Assembly (NCBI RefSeq): GCF_000332515.2
Contig: NZ_AOGZ02000013.1
Location: 186,001 to 250,000 of the forward strand
From: Leptospira wolbachii serovar Codice str. CDC
GTDB lineage: Bacteria > Spirochaetota > Leptospiria > Leptospirales > Leptospiraceae
Direction of reading: 5' to 3'
Length of the DNA: 64,000 nt
The notes beneath the pieces are model-generated. The model was not told the DNA's origin. It searched no databases and saw only the letters and a list, made by a program, of their open reading frames with translations. Below are positions 39,234 through 48,448 of the stretch, piece after piece. The translations under genes were made by a program, and so were the position numbers. Each line of letters begins with the position of its first letter. The first letter of the stretch is position 1.

Positions 39234-39617
39234 TTAGGCTGGTTCTTCAGTCCATTTAAATTCTCTGACTAACCATGCCCAATAAATAAATAAAAACTGG
39301 AAAGGTAATCTTGCGTATAAGGCCCAAATGGGGACACCATAATCCTTTCCCTCTAAAGCAGTAAGCAACATATTTATGTTAGCAGGATAAATAGCGAGCA
39401 GAAGGATGATGATTCCATAACACGCCATCTTTCGCATCCGTTCGTATAGAACAAGGGTACCTAAGGTAATTTCTGCTAACCCACTGGTCACATTCAAAAG
39501 TTCATGGAAGGGAAGGTAATCCGGCATCATTTCCAGGTAAAATTCCGGAGAAAAGAAATGATTGGTTCCCGCAATTATGTAGAACGCCCCGAGAGTATAC
39601 ACGAGAAATTTTTTCAT
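39234..39617 (-). CDS. DoxX-like small membrane protein
   Basis: 127-128 aa with four predicted TM helices and the DoxX-type start FLVYTLGAFYIIAGTNHF, then PDYLPFHELLNVTSGLAEITLG and AIYPANINMLL. The family is found with redox or sulfur-related functions, but no specific role can be given. ATG 39617 is preceded by an in-frame GTG (39620). It is separate from its neighbours. Confidence 0.8.
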   Translation of the reverse strand: MKKFLVYTLGAFYIIAGTNHFFSPEFYLEMMPDYLPFHELLNVTSGLAEITLGTLVLYERMRKMACYGIIILLLAIYPANINMLLTALEGKDYGVPIWALYARLPFQFLFIYWAWLVREFKWTEEPA

Positions 39618-39755
39618 CACCGAACTAGAACATAGTGGTAGAAAAAATCATTACAATTTTTAGTTAGCTAGAAAAATGGTATCCGTTCCTTTTTAGATTC
39701 CGCCACCTTTTCGGGCATCCCACCAAAATTTCATAACACTATTTCAATAGGTTCC

Positions 39756-40964
39756 TTAGGCAACAATTTGCCCCTCTTTTGATTTATAATGTCCCAACTT
39801 TTCCTCCAATCGTTTGCGACTTTTGATTGTAATCCGGTTGGGTTCAATGACGAGATTCGTGTCACTCAAGAATTCTTGGATGGTCTCCTGTTTTACTTTG
39901 ATGATTCCGCACATATTACAGAGTTCTTCCATCTGGATATAAATTGTATGTGCATTGGCGAGACTTTCGTCCAAGTTCCTACCCAATCGAATGTCTTGGT
40001 CACGGATGGAATTGTATAAATAAGCATAAAGTCGGATCACAGGCGTTTTCAAGCGCAAGATTACTAATCGTTGGTGCGAAAACCAAATCCGCCGTGCAAT
40101 ACTTTCAAAGATTTTTTGTAATAAGGATGGGCCTACAGATTCAAATAAATTCTCAGCTGTAACACGAAGAATTTTACTTTTCGTTTCTGTAATTGCTGAT
40201 GCCATTCGTGGGGCATTATCAATCAGAGACATCTCTCCGAAAATTTCGCCTGGTCCTAAAACATCGATTACGTATTCATAACCACGAACTATTCCGAATA
40301 GTTTAACATTCCCCTCTAACACAACATAGATTTCATTATTCTTTTCACTTTCTACAAAAAGAATTTCACCAGCTTCCAAATTGGACTGCATACTGTCCCA
40401 GACAAATGGTTTGTAATTGGAGCCGATGGACCTGAGAAGATCATTAGCCTCAGCCAAATTTTCCGTAGAGTTATTTTCTTTGGACCATTTTAAGAAAGTT
40501 TGCAAAGAGTAAGCCGCTAAGTTTGGTTTTTGCCAAGACAAGTAGGTTCTTGCATTGAGCACTAGTCGTTCTGGATGGTAATCACGATCGGCTGGTTTGT
40601 TAGCCTTCGAAAGATGTTTTTGTAAGGTTCTGAGTTCTCTGGAATATAGACCCAAAATCTTCATTGCCAGCTCTTTTCTCTCTTTGAGATAGGAACCCAA
40701 AAGTCGAATGGGGATTTGGACTAACTCCACATCTGTATCGGCAAACAAGGTAACTAAAAACCGATGTTCCGTGAGGGCCGATACAAGCCCAAAACTATCA
40801 CCTGCTTCATAAAAAGAGAGCTCGTGGTCAACCACGATATGTTCGGAATCGACCGACACACGGCCAGATCTTACAATAAAAAAGTTCCCTGCGTTAGTGG
40901 AATTCTGCACTACAATGGCAGCACCTTTGGAATAATTTACAACTTTGATTTCTTCTGCGGACAC
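39756..40964 (-). CDS. Protein with two cyclic-nucleotide-binding domains
   Basis: 402 aa. Two CNB beta-barrels are visible: about 10-115 (FFIVRSGRVSV) and about 190-300 (GEILFVESEKNNEIYVVLEGNVKLFG, in two pieces, then GPGEIFGEMSLIDNAPRMASA with the phosphate-binding cassette). A C-terminal helical part (about 300-395) has no clear HTH signature, so it may be a regulator of the CRP type or a non-DNA-binding sensor. Translation starts at a GTG (40964). It follows the ebo operon by 41 bases on the same strand with no obvious terminator, so co-transcription is possible. Confidence 0.82.
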   Translation of the reverse strand: MSAEEIKVVNYSKGAAIVVQNSTNAGNFFIVRSGRVSVDSEHIVVDHELSFYEAGDSFGLVSALTEHRFLVTLFADTDVELVQIPIRLLGSYLKERKELAMKILGLYSRELRTLQKHLSKANKPADRDYHPERLVLNARTYLSWQKPNLAAYSLQTFLKWSKENNSTENLAEANDLLRSIGSNYKPFVWDSMQSNLEAGEILFVESEKNNEIYVVLEGNVKLFGIVRGYEYVIDVLGPGEIFGEMSLIDNAPRMASAITETKSKILRVTAENLFESVGPSLLQKIFESIARRIWFSHQRLVILRLKTPVIRLYAYLYNSIRDQDIRLGRNLDESLANAHTIYIQMEELCNMCGIIKVKQETIQEFLSDTNLVIEPNRITIKSRKRLEEKLGHYKSKEGQIVA

Positions 40965-41005
40965 TGAATCAAAAATATTGTCTCAGAAGGTAACTAGTCA
41001 AACAT

Positions 41006-42403
41006 TTAAATCTTTGAAGTCATTTGATTCCAAATCAAATCGTACACTTTATTAGCAGAAATTTCTTTTTTCGGGTATGGGCTATCCGAAGAAAAAATGG
41101 GGTAAAATTCCTTTTTTCCATGGATGGATCCGTGGGAACCTTTGACCAAACCCGCATCCAAAGGAATCACGTCCATAAGATATCGAAATCCAAGTTTTTT
41201 ACGAATTAATTTTAATCCCACTCGCAATTTAACGTTCGTTTTCTTGGGGTCCAAAAACATCTCACAAGGATCATATCCAGGTTTTCTGTGAATATCCACC
41301 AAACGAGCATAATCTGGCGCCTCTTTATCATCTAACCAATAATAATACGTAAACCACGACTCAGAATCTGTTACAGCCACTATGTCACCAGAACGTTTGT
41401 GATCGATATGATATTTTTTTTGTGCCTTTTTATCTAGAACAAGATCGATACCCTGTATGTTTTTTAAAATCTCTATCACCTGGTTTTGGATACTGGGGTC
41501 CTTACAATAGATATGAGCAATTTGGTGATCGGAGACGGCAAAAGCTTTGGATGCACCGGGATCTAAAAGTTCATACCACCTTTCTTTGCGAACAGAAACA
41601 AGGCCATTCTCCCTAAGAATACGATTGATATGAATTGGACGACTCACGGGTGTAATTCCATATTCAGAAAGTAGAATGATCTTTGTATTTTGTCTTTCAT
41701 AATACTCAATCAATTGTTTTAGAACTCCGTCAATTTCAGAAAGTTCCTTTTGAATCAAAGTTGTATTCGGTCCAAACTTTTGCAAACAATAGTCCAAATG
41801 AGGAAGGTATACTAAAGTGAGAGTGGGATTATACTTTTTATCAACGAAGATTGTTGCATTTGTTATCCACTGTGTAGATTTGATATTGGCGTTGGGACCC
41901 CAAAAATGGAAAAGAGGAAATTGGCCGAACTCTTTTTGTAACTCATCACGAAGTTCTGGAGGATACGAATAACAATCGGGAGCTTTGACACCATCAGCGT
42001 GGTATTGTGGCCTTGGAGTCACCGAATAATCGACATTAGCGTACATATTGTACCACCAAAACATTTGAGAACAGGTAAATTCAGGATCTATTTTTTTGGC
42101 TCTCTCCCATATCTTTTCACTTTCAACCAAATGATTGGATTGTTTCCAAAACTTAATTTCAGCATCCTCATGATCATACCAACCATTCCCGACAATTCCA
42201 TGTTTACTTGGCCATTCACCTGTTAGATAAGTTGACTGGGTGCTTGTCGTCAAAGCTGGAAGCATAGGTTCGATAAGAAGAGTTTTTCGTTTTTCCAAAA
42301 ACTGTTTTAAAAAAGGAGTAAACTCCCCAACCAAATTTGAGCTAAGCCCCACAACATCAATGACAACTGTTTTTTGAAACGAACTTGTTTTTGACTTTCT
42401 CAT
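41006..42403 (-). CDS. eboF: EboF, nucleotide-pyrophosphatase/phosphodiesterase-like
   Basis: 465-aa alkaline-phosphatase-superfamily protein, last of the six ebo genes. Visible features are VVIDVVGLSSNLVGEFTPFL (metal-binding Asp), the nucleophile region PALTTSTQSTYLTGEWPSKH, the metal site YLPHLDYCLQ, LSEYGITPVSRPIHIN and a C-terminal KGSHGSIHG. It should hydrolyse phosphodiester or phosphomonoester bonds; the substrate in the ebo pathway is unknown. No signal peptide is seen. Its ATG overlaps the eboE stop by 4 bases. Confidence 0.88.
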   Translation of the reverse strand: MRKSKTSSFQKTVVIDVVGLSSNLVGEFTPFLKQFLEKRKTLLIEPMLPALTTSTQSTYLTGEWPSKHGIVGNGWYDHEDAEIKFWKQSNHLVESEKIWERAKKIDPEFTCSQMFWWYNMYANVDYSVTPRPQYHADGVKAPDCYSYPPELRDELQKEFGQFPLFHFWGPNANIKSTQWITNATIFVDKKYNPTLTLVYLPHLDYCLQKFGPNTTLIQKELSEIDGVLKQLIEYYERQNTKIILLSEYGITPVSRPIHINRILRENGLVSVRKERWYELLDPGASKAFAVSDHQIAHIYCKDPSIQNQVIEILKNIQGIDLVLDKKAQKKYHIDHKRSGDIVAVTDSESWFTYYYWLDDKEAPDYARLVDIHRKPGYDPCEMFLDPKKTNVKLRVGLKLIRKKLGFRYLMDVIPLDAGLVKGSHGSIHGKKEFYPIFSSDSPYPKKEISANKVYDLIWNQMTSKI

Positions 42404-43623
42404 TCAGTAATCCCTACACTTATTTCGTTTTCTAAAATTGATTTAACCCATTGTAACTCGCGAATGATGGATGCAACTATAGGAATTTGTAATTCTTCAG
42501 GTAAAACACTCCATGTATATGTTTCTACTTCCAAAGAATTTGTAATAGAGAATTCTTTTTGTAGGTTTAACAGTTCGATTAGTTCTTTTTGGGTTGAAGA
42601 TAAAAGTCCATAAGAATCTAAAAAAACGGGAACATGGAAGTGGATTCTCCATTCCTCAAACGGCTTCCCGCCCCTTTGCAGGGCCTCAGATAAATCGGGA
42701 TAGGATTGTAATTTTCCGTCATCTGATTTAATGATTACTTGGTGCAGATAAGTAGGCTCATCAAAACTAACGAGTAAATCCATTATCTCTTTTGGTTGTT
42801 TGGAAAACTCGACCTTAAGGGCAGAGCTGATTTGAATTCTACCCACTTGAATGGAATTTTCTTTCAACAATTTAACTATAGTTTGGTTGTCTTCAAAACT
42901 TACGGCCGAATGGCAAACGTCCAGGCAAATTCGAATATGGTTCCGAACCGTACATTCGGCAACTTCCTTCGTTAGCCCCCATTTGGTTTGTATTTCAGGA
43001 ATGGCCAAAGGAAGAAGAACGTCCAAAAACCATTGCACCAAAAGTTCTACGTTCCCCAAGACCCCGTCAGGTTCTGGTTCTAGATCCAAATGTAAGGTTT
43101 TGCCTGAATCTTTTTGCATTTGAATCAAATAAAAAAGTACATCGACTATATGTTTGGTGGCAACTGCAACCCTCTGTTTTCTATCGAAGTCAGTGGTATC
43201 AAAATACTGGTATGATATCGGTGGTGTGGATACACCTCCCTCCATTCCCTCGGGTAATAATCTGGATAAAATGCTGAATAACCGTAATGTATAATCTAAC
43301 CTATCTTTTGTTGCCCAATCCGGTTTATATACATTTTCCTTAACGGCTGTTTTGTGAAAACTCCCATAAGGAAACCCGTTGATCAAAAAAACATAAAATC
43401 CTTCTTTCTCTAACCAAGTTTGAAATTCGGCAATGACCTCTGGTTTTATCAGTTCCAAGGAAGCTTCATTTGCCAATCTAAGGCCGATTCCCATCGGAGC
43501 GTCTGGGGATAGATTCGCACGTACCAAAGGTAGGTTTTTTTGTAGATGAGAAAAATGATCTGACCAAGATTCACCAGGATGGATATTGGAACAATAGGTT
43601 AAGTGACCGTATTTTGTTTTCAT
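42400..43623 (-). CDS. eboE: EboE, TIM-barrel sugar-isomerase-like protein
   Basis: 407 aa of the xylose-isomerase/AP-endonuclease-2 barrel type. The start LTYCSNIHPGESWSDHF is diagnostic of the EboE family. Possible metal ligands are in LHLDLEPEPDG, CLDVCHSAV and FHVPVFLDSYG. The name metabolite traffic protein comes from work on the ebo cluster; the chemical step is not established. It overlaps eboD and eboF by 4 bases each. Confidence 0.9.
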   Translation of the reverse strand: MKTKYGHLTYCSNIHPGESWSDHFSHLQKNLPLVRANLSPDAPMGIGLRLANEASLELIKPEVIAEFQTWLEKEGFYVFLINGFPYGSFHKTAVKENVYKPDWATKDRLDYTLRLFSILSRLLPEGMEGGVSTPPISYQYFDTTDFDRKQRVAVATKHIVDVLFYLIQMQKDSGKTLHLDLEPEPDGVLGNVELLVQWFLDVLLPLAIPEIQTKWGLTKEVAECTVRNHIRICLDVCHSAVSFEDNQTIVKLLKENSIQVGRIQISSALKVEFSKQPKEIMDLLVSFDEPTYLHQVIIKSDDGKLQSYPDLSEALQRGGKPFEEWRIHFHVPVFLDSYGLLSSTQKELIELLNLQKEFSITNSLEVETYTWSVLPEELQIPIVASIIRELQWVKSILENEISVGITE

Positions 43624-44783
43624 ACATACGTTTCCAAAAAGTCCACCGATTGAGCTAATATTTTTGGATCGATTTCATGCACTTCCCAAGGTTTCCCGAT
43701 GCCAGCTAACAACACAATGGTGAGCATACCTCCCAAATGTTCTCTGAATTCTTGTAAGCCCAAATATAAATTTTCTTTCTCATTCGCCGATAACTCTGGG
43801 TGATAGATAACAAATCCAAGTTTCTTTAAAAGTAATAGAATCCTATTCCTATCCTCTTCCGGTAAAAAATTTTTTTGATACGAATACACTGTATCTAACG
43901 CCATTCCTATGGCAACGGCTTCCCCGTGCCTGAGGGAAAACTCTGTTAGATATTCTAATTTATGACCTGCCCAATGTCCAAAATCCAAAGGGCGGGAGGA
44001 TCCAGATTCAAAAGGATCTCCATTCGCTATATGATGTATATGGAGTTCGGCACAGCGGTGGATGAGATAAGACATCTTTTCTAAATTACGACTTTTTAAA
44101 ATGTCGGCATTGGATTCGATCCAAAGAAAAAAATCTCTATCTTTAATAAGAGAAACCTTGATTGCTTCTGCCATCCCGGAGCGCCAATCACGATCATCTA
44201 AACTTTCTAAAAAAAGTAGGTCGTTAAACACGGCAACAGGTGGTGCAAAGGTACCTAGGAAATTTTTTTTTCCTTGGTGGTTGATACTATTTTTTACACC
44301 GACACCAGAATCATTTTGGGAAAGCACCGTAGTGGGTATGCGAACCAATCGAATTCCACGGTGAGACACAGCAGCTACATATCCAACCAAATCAAGGATG
44401 GCCCCTCCTCCAATGGCAATGATATAAGAATGTCGATCAATGCCATAAGTATCCACAGCATTCACTAACGATTCCCAAAGTTTCGGATTATTTTTACACT
44501 CTTCCCCACCAGGAATAACCATTATATCACCCGTTAGCTGGACGATAGAACTCAATCCTTGGAAGTATTTTTTTATTTCTGCAATTAGATTTGGATAGTG
44601 TAAAGTAAGTCCCTCATCAAGAACTACCAACGCTTTTTTGATAATTCCCTCTTTCCGTTCGGAAATCAAAAAATTTTGTAAGCTAGTGTTCGTTAGTTGA
44701 AATATCCCCTTAGTAAATTGGACTGTATATCGGTAGGGGACTTGAAACTCAGAGGAAAGAGGAGGTAAAGAATCTTCAATCAT
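43620..44783 (-). CDS. eboD: EboD, 3-dehydroquinate-synthase-like protein
   Basis: 387-aa NAD-dependent member of the dehydroquinate synthase superfamily. It retains GDIMVIPGGEECKN, GGGAILDLVGYVAAVSHRG, RIPTTVLSQNDSGVGVKNSI, the Zn-binding Glu/His region and DFGHWAGHKLEYLTEFSLRH. The Q-N-D-S-G-V segment in place of the shikimate enzyme's typical Q-V-D-A/S-S and its operon position support a sugar-phosphate cyclase-like role in the ebo pathway rather than aromatic amino-acid synthesis. Overlaps eboE by 4 bases; 9 bases after eboC. Confidence 0.9.
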   Translation of the reverse strand: MIEDSLPPLSSEFQVPYRYTVQFTKGIFQLTNTSLQNFLISERKEGIIKKALVVLDEGLTLHYPNLIAEIKKYFQGLSSIVQLTGDIMVIPGGEECKNNPKLWESLVNAVDTYGIDRHSYIIAIGGGAILDLVGYVAAVSHRGIRLVRIPTTVLSQNDSGVGVKNSINHQGKKNFLGTFAPPVAVFNDLLFLESLDDRDWRSGMAEAIKVSLIKDRDFFLWIESNADILKSRNLEKMSYLIHRCAELHIHHIANGDPFESGSSRPLDFGHWAGHKLEYLTEFSLRHGEAVAIGMALDTVYSYQKNFLPEEDRNRILLLLKKLGFVIYHPELSANEKENLYLGLQEFREHLGGMLTIVLLAGIGKPWEVHEIDPKILAQSVDFLETYV

Positions 44784-44792
44784 AATATAACT

Positions 44793-45659
44793 TTAGGTAA
44801 CAGAAAAGGTTTTTGCTAAAATCAAAGAAAGAGGTAACAAACAAAGGATGACAAACGCTATGGATAAAAATCCAAAACTTGCCGCAAACGAAGCATTTAG
44901 AAGGATTAGAGTAATTACAGCCATCTTCACCGCCTTACCAATCATAGGTCCTATCGGATTCTGGTAAGCACGATATAAAGGGGGAAACACCATTCCCAGA
45001 TGCAGAAAAACAAAAGGGATACTCTGGAGTATATTTCCCAAACGAAATGATAAAAATGACATACAAAGGAATACTGTCAGATAAAAAAAACCGGCGAGTA
45101 AAAGGGGAGTTTTTTTCCCACCATGAACTTCATCCCGACTGATCATTGTTATGGCAGCTATATATAAAATCGGTAGAAAAGCAAGGGAAAGTTCGGAAAT
45201 TTTGATTTCAGAAACCAAACTCATCCCAAGTATCAAATTACCACCACGGCACATCCCCATCACGATTGGCCCAAAAACAGAATGATGCTTCGCCAAACGA
45301 TTGTAAGCAAGGATTAGGATAACAATTCCAGTGGCAATCCATCCACTTTCTATTTGGTATAAAAATGCAAAACCCATCCCTAACCCTAATAACAAACTCC
45401 CAAAAACCAAAGCAGATAGTTTGGATACTTTTCCACTGGGGATCGGACGTTCCGGTCTTTCTTTTAAATCAATAGAGACATCAAAAAAATCATTTAGAAC
45501 GACACCTCCGCCATACAAACCGATAGTGGAGAGTAAAAGAAAAATGGGAGTATTGTCTTTCCAAACAAAACCAACGATAGCCATGCCGGCAAGAATATCA
45601 GCAAGGGCTGTCACTACATTTGCAGGTCGAAATAAAGTAATGTATGCTTTTACATTCAT
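44793..45659 (-). CDS. eboC: EboC, UbiA-family prenyltransferase
   Basis: 288-aa integral membrane protein with eight or nine TM helices. The UbiA Asp-rich motif is NDFFDVSIDLKERPERPIPS (about 56-75), and a second conserved region reads SRDEVHGGKKTPLLL (about 173-187). It would prenylate an aromatic or polar head group using a polyprenyl diphosphate at the inner membrane. In the ebo model it supplies the lipid anchor or lipidated carrier. The stop codon of eboB directly abuts its ATG. Confidence 0.92.
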   Translation of the reverse strand: MNVKAYITLFRPANVVTALADILAGMAIVGFVWKDNTPIFLLLSTIGLYGGGVVLNDFFDVSIDLKERPERPIPSGKVSKLSALVFGSLLLGLGMGFAFLYQIESGWIATGIVILILAYNRLAKHHSVFGPIVMGMCRGGNLILGMSLVSEIKISELSLAFLPILYIAAITMISRDEVHGGKKTPLLLAGFFYLTVFLCMSFLSFRLGNILQSIPFVFLHLGMVFPPLYRAYQNPIGPMIGKAVKMAVITLILLNASFAASFGFLSIAFVILCLLPLSLILAKTFSVT

Positions 45660-46688
45660 CTATTGGATCAGGAGAGAATTTTTGTTAATCACTGGTTGTT
45701 GGCCACCGCGAAGGATGGAGTTGCCATGAAACTTGGCATTCGGATCTGGTTGGGATTCTGTTTCAAAGTCAGTTACATCGATTTGTCCACTTTTTGCAAA
45801 GGCATCAATTGCATTTTGGTAAGTGACCATTCGAATCACTTCTGAAGGAATCCCTCTTTGTTTCATAAGCGCTGCTGTTTTTGGAATCGCAAGTGGATCT
45901 GAGATTCCCCAATCGGCACTCGAATTGATCATGATCCTTTCCGAACCGTATTTTTCCACAACGGCCACCATCCTCTCATTTCCCATCTTGGTAAATGGAT
46001 AAATCGTAAAAGCTGCCCAAAAACCTTGGTCTAACACTGATTTCATGGTCTCTTCGTTATTATGATCCACAACAACAAAGGAAGGATCAAGCCCATGTTC
46101 CAAAGCTATGGACATACTCCTTTCAGTTCCTCTTTTTTTATCTCGATGTGGTGTATGGATTTGTACAGGTAATTTTGCATTTTTTGCAAGTTCCAGTTGC
46201 AAACGGTAGTATTTTTCTTCTAAGGGAGTTTGGTCATCAAATCCAATCTCACCAATGCCAACGACACCTTCTTTATAAGCAAATAAAGGTAAAATCTCCA
46301 TTACCTCTTCCGCAAGACGTTCGTTATTTGCTTCTCTTGAATTTAAACCCATGGTGCAATAATGTTTAATTCCAAATTGGGAAGATCTGAACCTCTCCCA
46401 ACCCACAAGACTACTGTAATAGTCCTTAAAGCTGGCAAGTCCCGTCCTAGGTTGCCCCACCCAAAAAGCAGGTTCTATGATTGCGACAATCCCTGCTTTT
46501 GCCATCATCTGGTAGTCGTCCGTGGTTCTTGATACCATGTGGATATGTGGATCGAAGAATCGCAGACCTTGGATTAGGTTTTGGTAGTCCTCCCACAACA
46601 AATCTCTGTGAGTCGGTAAATTTTCAGATGAATGGATGGATTCAAAATGTGAGGGATTCTTTGATGGTTCGTTTGGGTTTTGGCACAT
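45660..46688 (-). CDS. eboB: EboB, TatD-like metal-dependent hydrolase
   Basis: 342-aa amidohydrolase-superfamily barrel. Metal ligands are visible in FFDPHIHMVSR (HxH), GIGEIGFDD (Glu), PVQIHTPHRDK (His), VVVDHNNEE (His) and INSSADWG (Asp). The PAFWVGQPRT segment is typical of EboB. Substrate unknown. It starts 7 bases after the eboA stop and abuts eboC. Confidence 0.9.
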   Translation of the reverse strand: MCQNPNEPSKNPSHFESIHSSENLPTHRDLLWEDYQNLIQGLRFFDPHIHMVSRTTDDYQMMAKAGIVAIIEPAFWVGQPRTGLASFKDYYSSLVGWERFRSSQFGIKHYCTMGLNSREANNERLAEEVMEILPLFAYKEGVVGIGEIGFDDQTPLEEKYYRLQLELAKNAKLPVQIHTPHRDKKRGTERSMSIALEHGLDPSFVVVDHNNEETMKSVLDQGFWAAFTIYPFTKMGNERMVAVVEKYGSERIMINSSADWGISDPLAIPKTAALMKQRGIPSEVIRMVTYQNAIDAFAKSGQIDVTDFETESQPDPNAKFHGNSILRGGQQPVINKNSLLIQ

Positions 46689-46695
46689 AGAAATT

Positions 46696-47550
46696 TTATT
46701 CAGGAATGGACTCTAGTTTAGACCAATCCAACTCTCCATTTTGTATCGATAATTCTAAGTCTGGGTATTTCAATAATAACGAATGAACCTGGGGATTTGT
46801 AGATTCAAAACAGACAAGTGCTGCCACTTCCCTTTCAGCTTTCAGTTCAGAGGTAAATAAAGTAATAAGTTTTGGGGATATTGATTCGTTCGCAAAGGGA
46901 GAGACAAGTCTCCAAATTTGCAGAGGAACTTTTCGGCCCGCAGCCAAACGTTCACTGATAAAATCAGAAACAGCTTCTGCGAGCTCTTTGTTTTTTCGCC
47001 TATCGATTCCGTAAATCCAATGGATTGGTTTTCCATTAAAAATGGTTTTTAATACCAGTTGGTTCCAAGCAAGTTCTGGAAAATAAAGTTCTGGATAAGG
47101 ATTTAAAAGTGCAATGGCATCAAATACAAATCCCATATTGGAGCGTACTGCATCGGTAGCCCTTGGTAACCATTCCCAAGGATAGGGAAGAAGTGGCAAT
47201 GCAGAATACAAAGCAACGAGTTCGTTTAACTCTGCTGTGTCAAATAAGGTCTCTATATTTTTAATAAATTGTTCTTTGGGTTCCGTAGGCAAATGCAACA
47301 ACAACCAAACACGCGATAATCGAACTAAATTCCAACCGTCTACTTGAAATCCAACCTGGTGAGGGATCAAACATCCTTTGGATTTAGAATCATAGGAAAC
47401 GATCTTTTTTGACAAAAATCGTGGTGCCGCCACAAATGCGGTCATCAAATCCAAAACATTCGATTTGACTTTCTCTTCTAACCATTCACGTTCTTTTTCT
47501 GTGGTTTGTTCAAAAAGGAATTGAGTTAAATTTTTTGGAATGTCTATCAT
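46696..47550 (-). CDS. eboA: EboA-domain protein
   Basis: 284 aa, first gene of the operon. Mostly helical with W-rich segments (VDGWNLVRLSRVWLLL, YPWEWLPRATDAVRSNMGF) and ELAWNQLVLKTIFNG, as in EboA proteins. No catalytic motif is recognised and no signal peptide is present. The assignment rests on these segments and on its fixed place before eboB. No obvious promoter was found in the 210-bp gap to the divergent DUF1415 gene. Confidence 0.82.
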   Translation of the reverse strand: MIDIPKNLTQFLFEQTTEKEREWLEEKVKSNVLDLMTAFVAAPRFLSKKIVSYDSKSKGCLIPHQVGFQVDGWNLVRLSRVWLLLHLPTEPKEQFIKNIETLFDTAELNELVALYSALPLLPYPWEWLPRATDAVRSNMGFVFDAIALLNPYPELYFPELAWNQLVLKTIFNGKPIHWIYGIDRRKNKELAEAVSDFISERLAAGRKVPLQIWRLVSPFANESISPKLITLFTSELKAEREVAALVCFESTNPQVHSLLLKYPDLELSIQNGELDWSKLESIPE

Positions 47551-47760
47551 AAGAAACTAATAATTGAAAACTTCTGACGTAGACGCCACTTCGTAAATCA
47601 AATATTCGGTTCCCAACTCTCTTTCCAAAACAATTGTCAAATTTTAATGATGATTTCCTGAAAATAAAACTCGAAGGTCCATAACTTAGATTACATTCGT
47701 TTCCATTCAATGAATATTGGTAATTCGGCATATTTCGAAAACAAAAAGGAAATTCTCTGA

Positions 47761-48318
47761 ATGTCCACAGAAAGAGCGTTAACAAACGAAGAAGAAATTC
47801 TATTCAAAACCAAAGAATGGGTTTTGAAATCTGTGATTGGACTCAATCTTTGTCCTTTTGCAAAGCCAACATACCAAGCGAATACGATTCGTTATATTGT
47901 CAGTGGTTCAAAAACAAAAAAAGATTTACTTATCCACCTTGAATCTGAATTACAATTTCTGAAAGAGACCGACCCTCTCGTTACAGAAACCACCCTCCTT
48001 ATCCATCCTTATGTTTTGGAGATTTTTCTTGACCAAAATGACTTTTTAGACGATGCTGATTTTCTCTTAAATCGATTGGATTTAGATGGCATTATTCAAA
48101 TTGCAAATTTCCATCCACAGTTTCAGTTTGCTGGGAAAAATATAGATGACATAACCAACTTCGTTGGCAGATCTCCTTTTCCAATCTTACATTTGTTACG
48201 TGAAGATAACATCAGCCGAATTGTTGACTCTCATCCAAATATTGACAGTATATACGAAAACAATAGAAAAACAATGAGGAAACTAGGATATGACGGATGG
48301 AAAAAATTAGGGTTATAA
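47761..48318 (+). CDS. DUF1415 family protein
   Basis: 185 aa. Matches the DUF1415 pattern: WVLKSVIGLNLCPFAKPTY at the start (with the conserved Cys), TTLLIHPYVL, IANFHPQFQFAG and NFVGRSPFPILHLLRE. Function is unknown; the Cys and His residues suggest a metal or redox role only as a guess. It is divergent from the ebo operon, so it could share control with it, but DUF1415 proteins are not a recognised ebo component. Confidence 0.88.
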   Translation: MSTERALTNEEEILFKTKEWVLKSVIGLNLCPFAKPTYQANTIRYIVSGSKTKKDLLIHLESELQFLKETDPLVTETTLLIHPYVLEIFLDQNDFLDDADFLLNRLDLDGIIQIANFHPQFQFAGKNIDDITNFVGRSPFPILHLLREDNISRIVDSHPNIDSIYENNRKTMRKLGYDGWKKLGL

Positions 48319-48448
48319 TATCTTTTACAATCCTCATCAGGAAATCTATTTCCTTTCATAAAAACCTAGGATTCCCACTAACTAATAAATATAAGATTTG
48401 AATGTTGTAACAATCTGTATCCACTGGCTCAAACATAGGTGGTATCAA

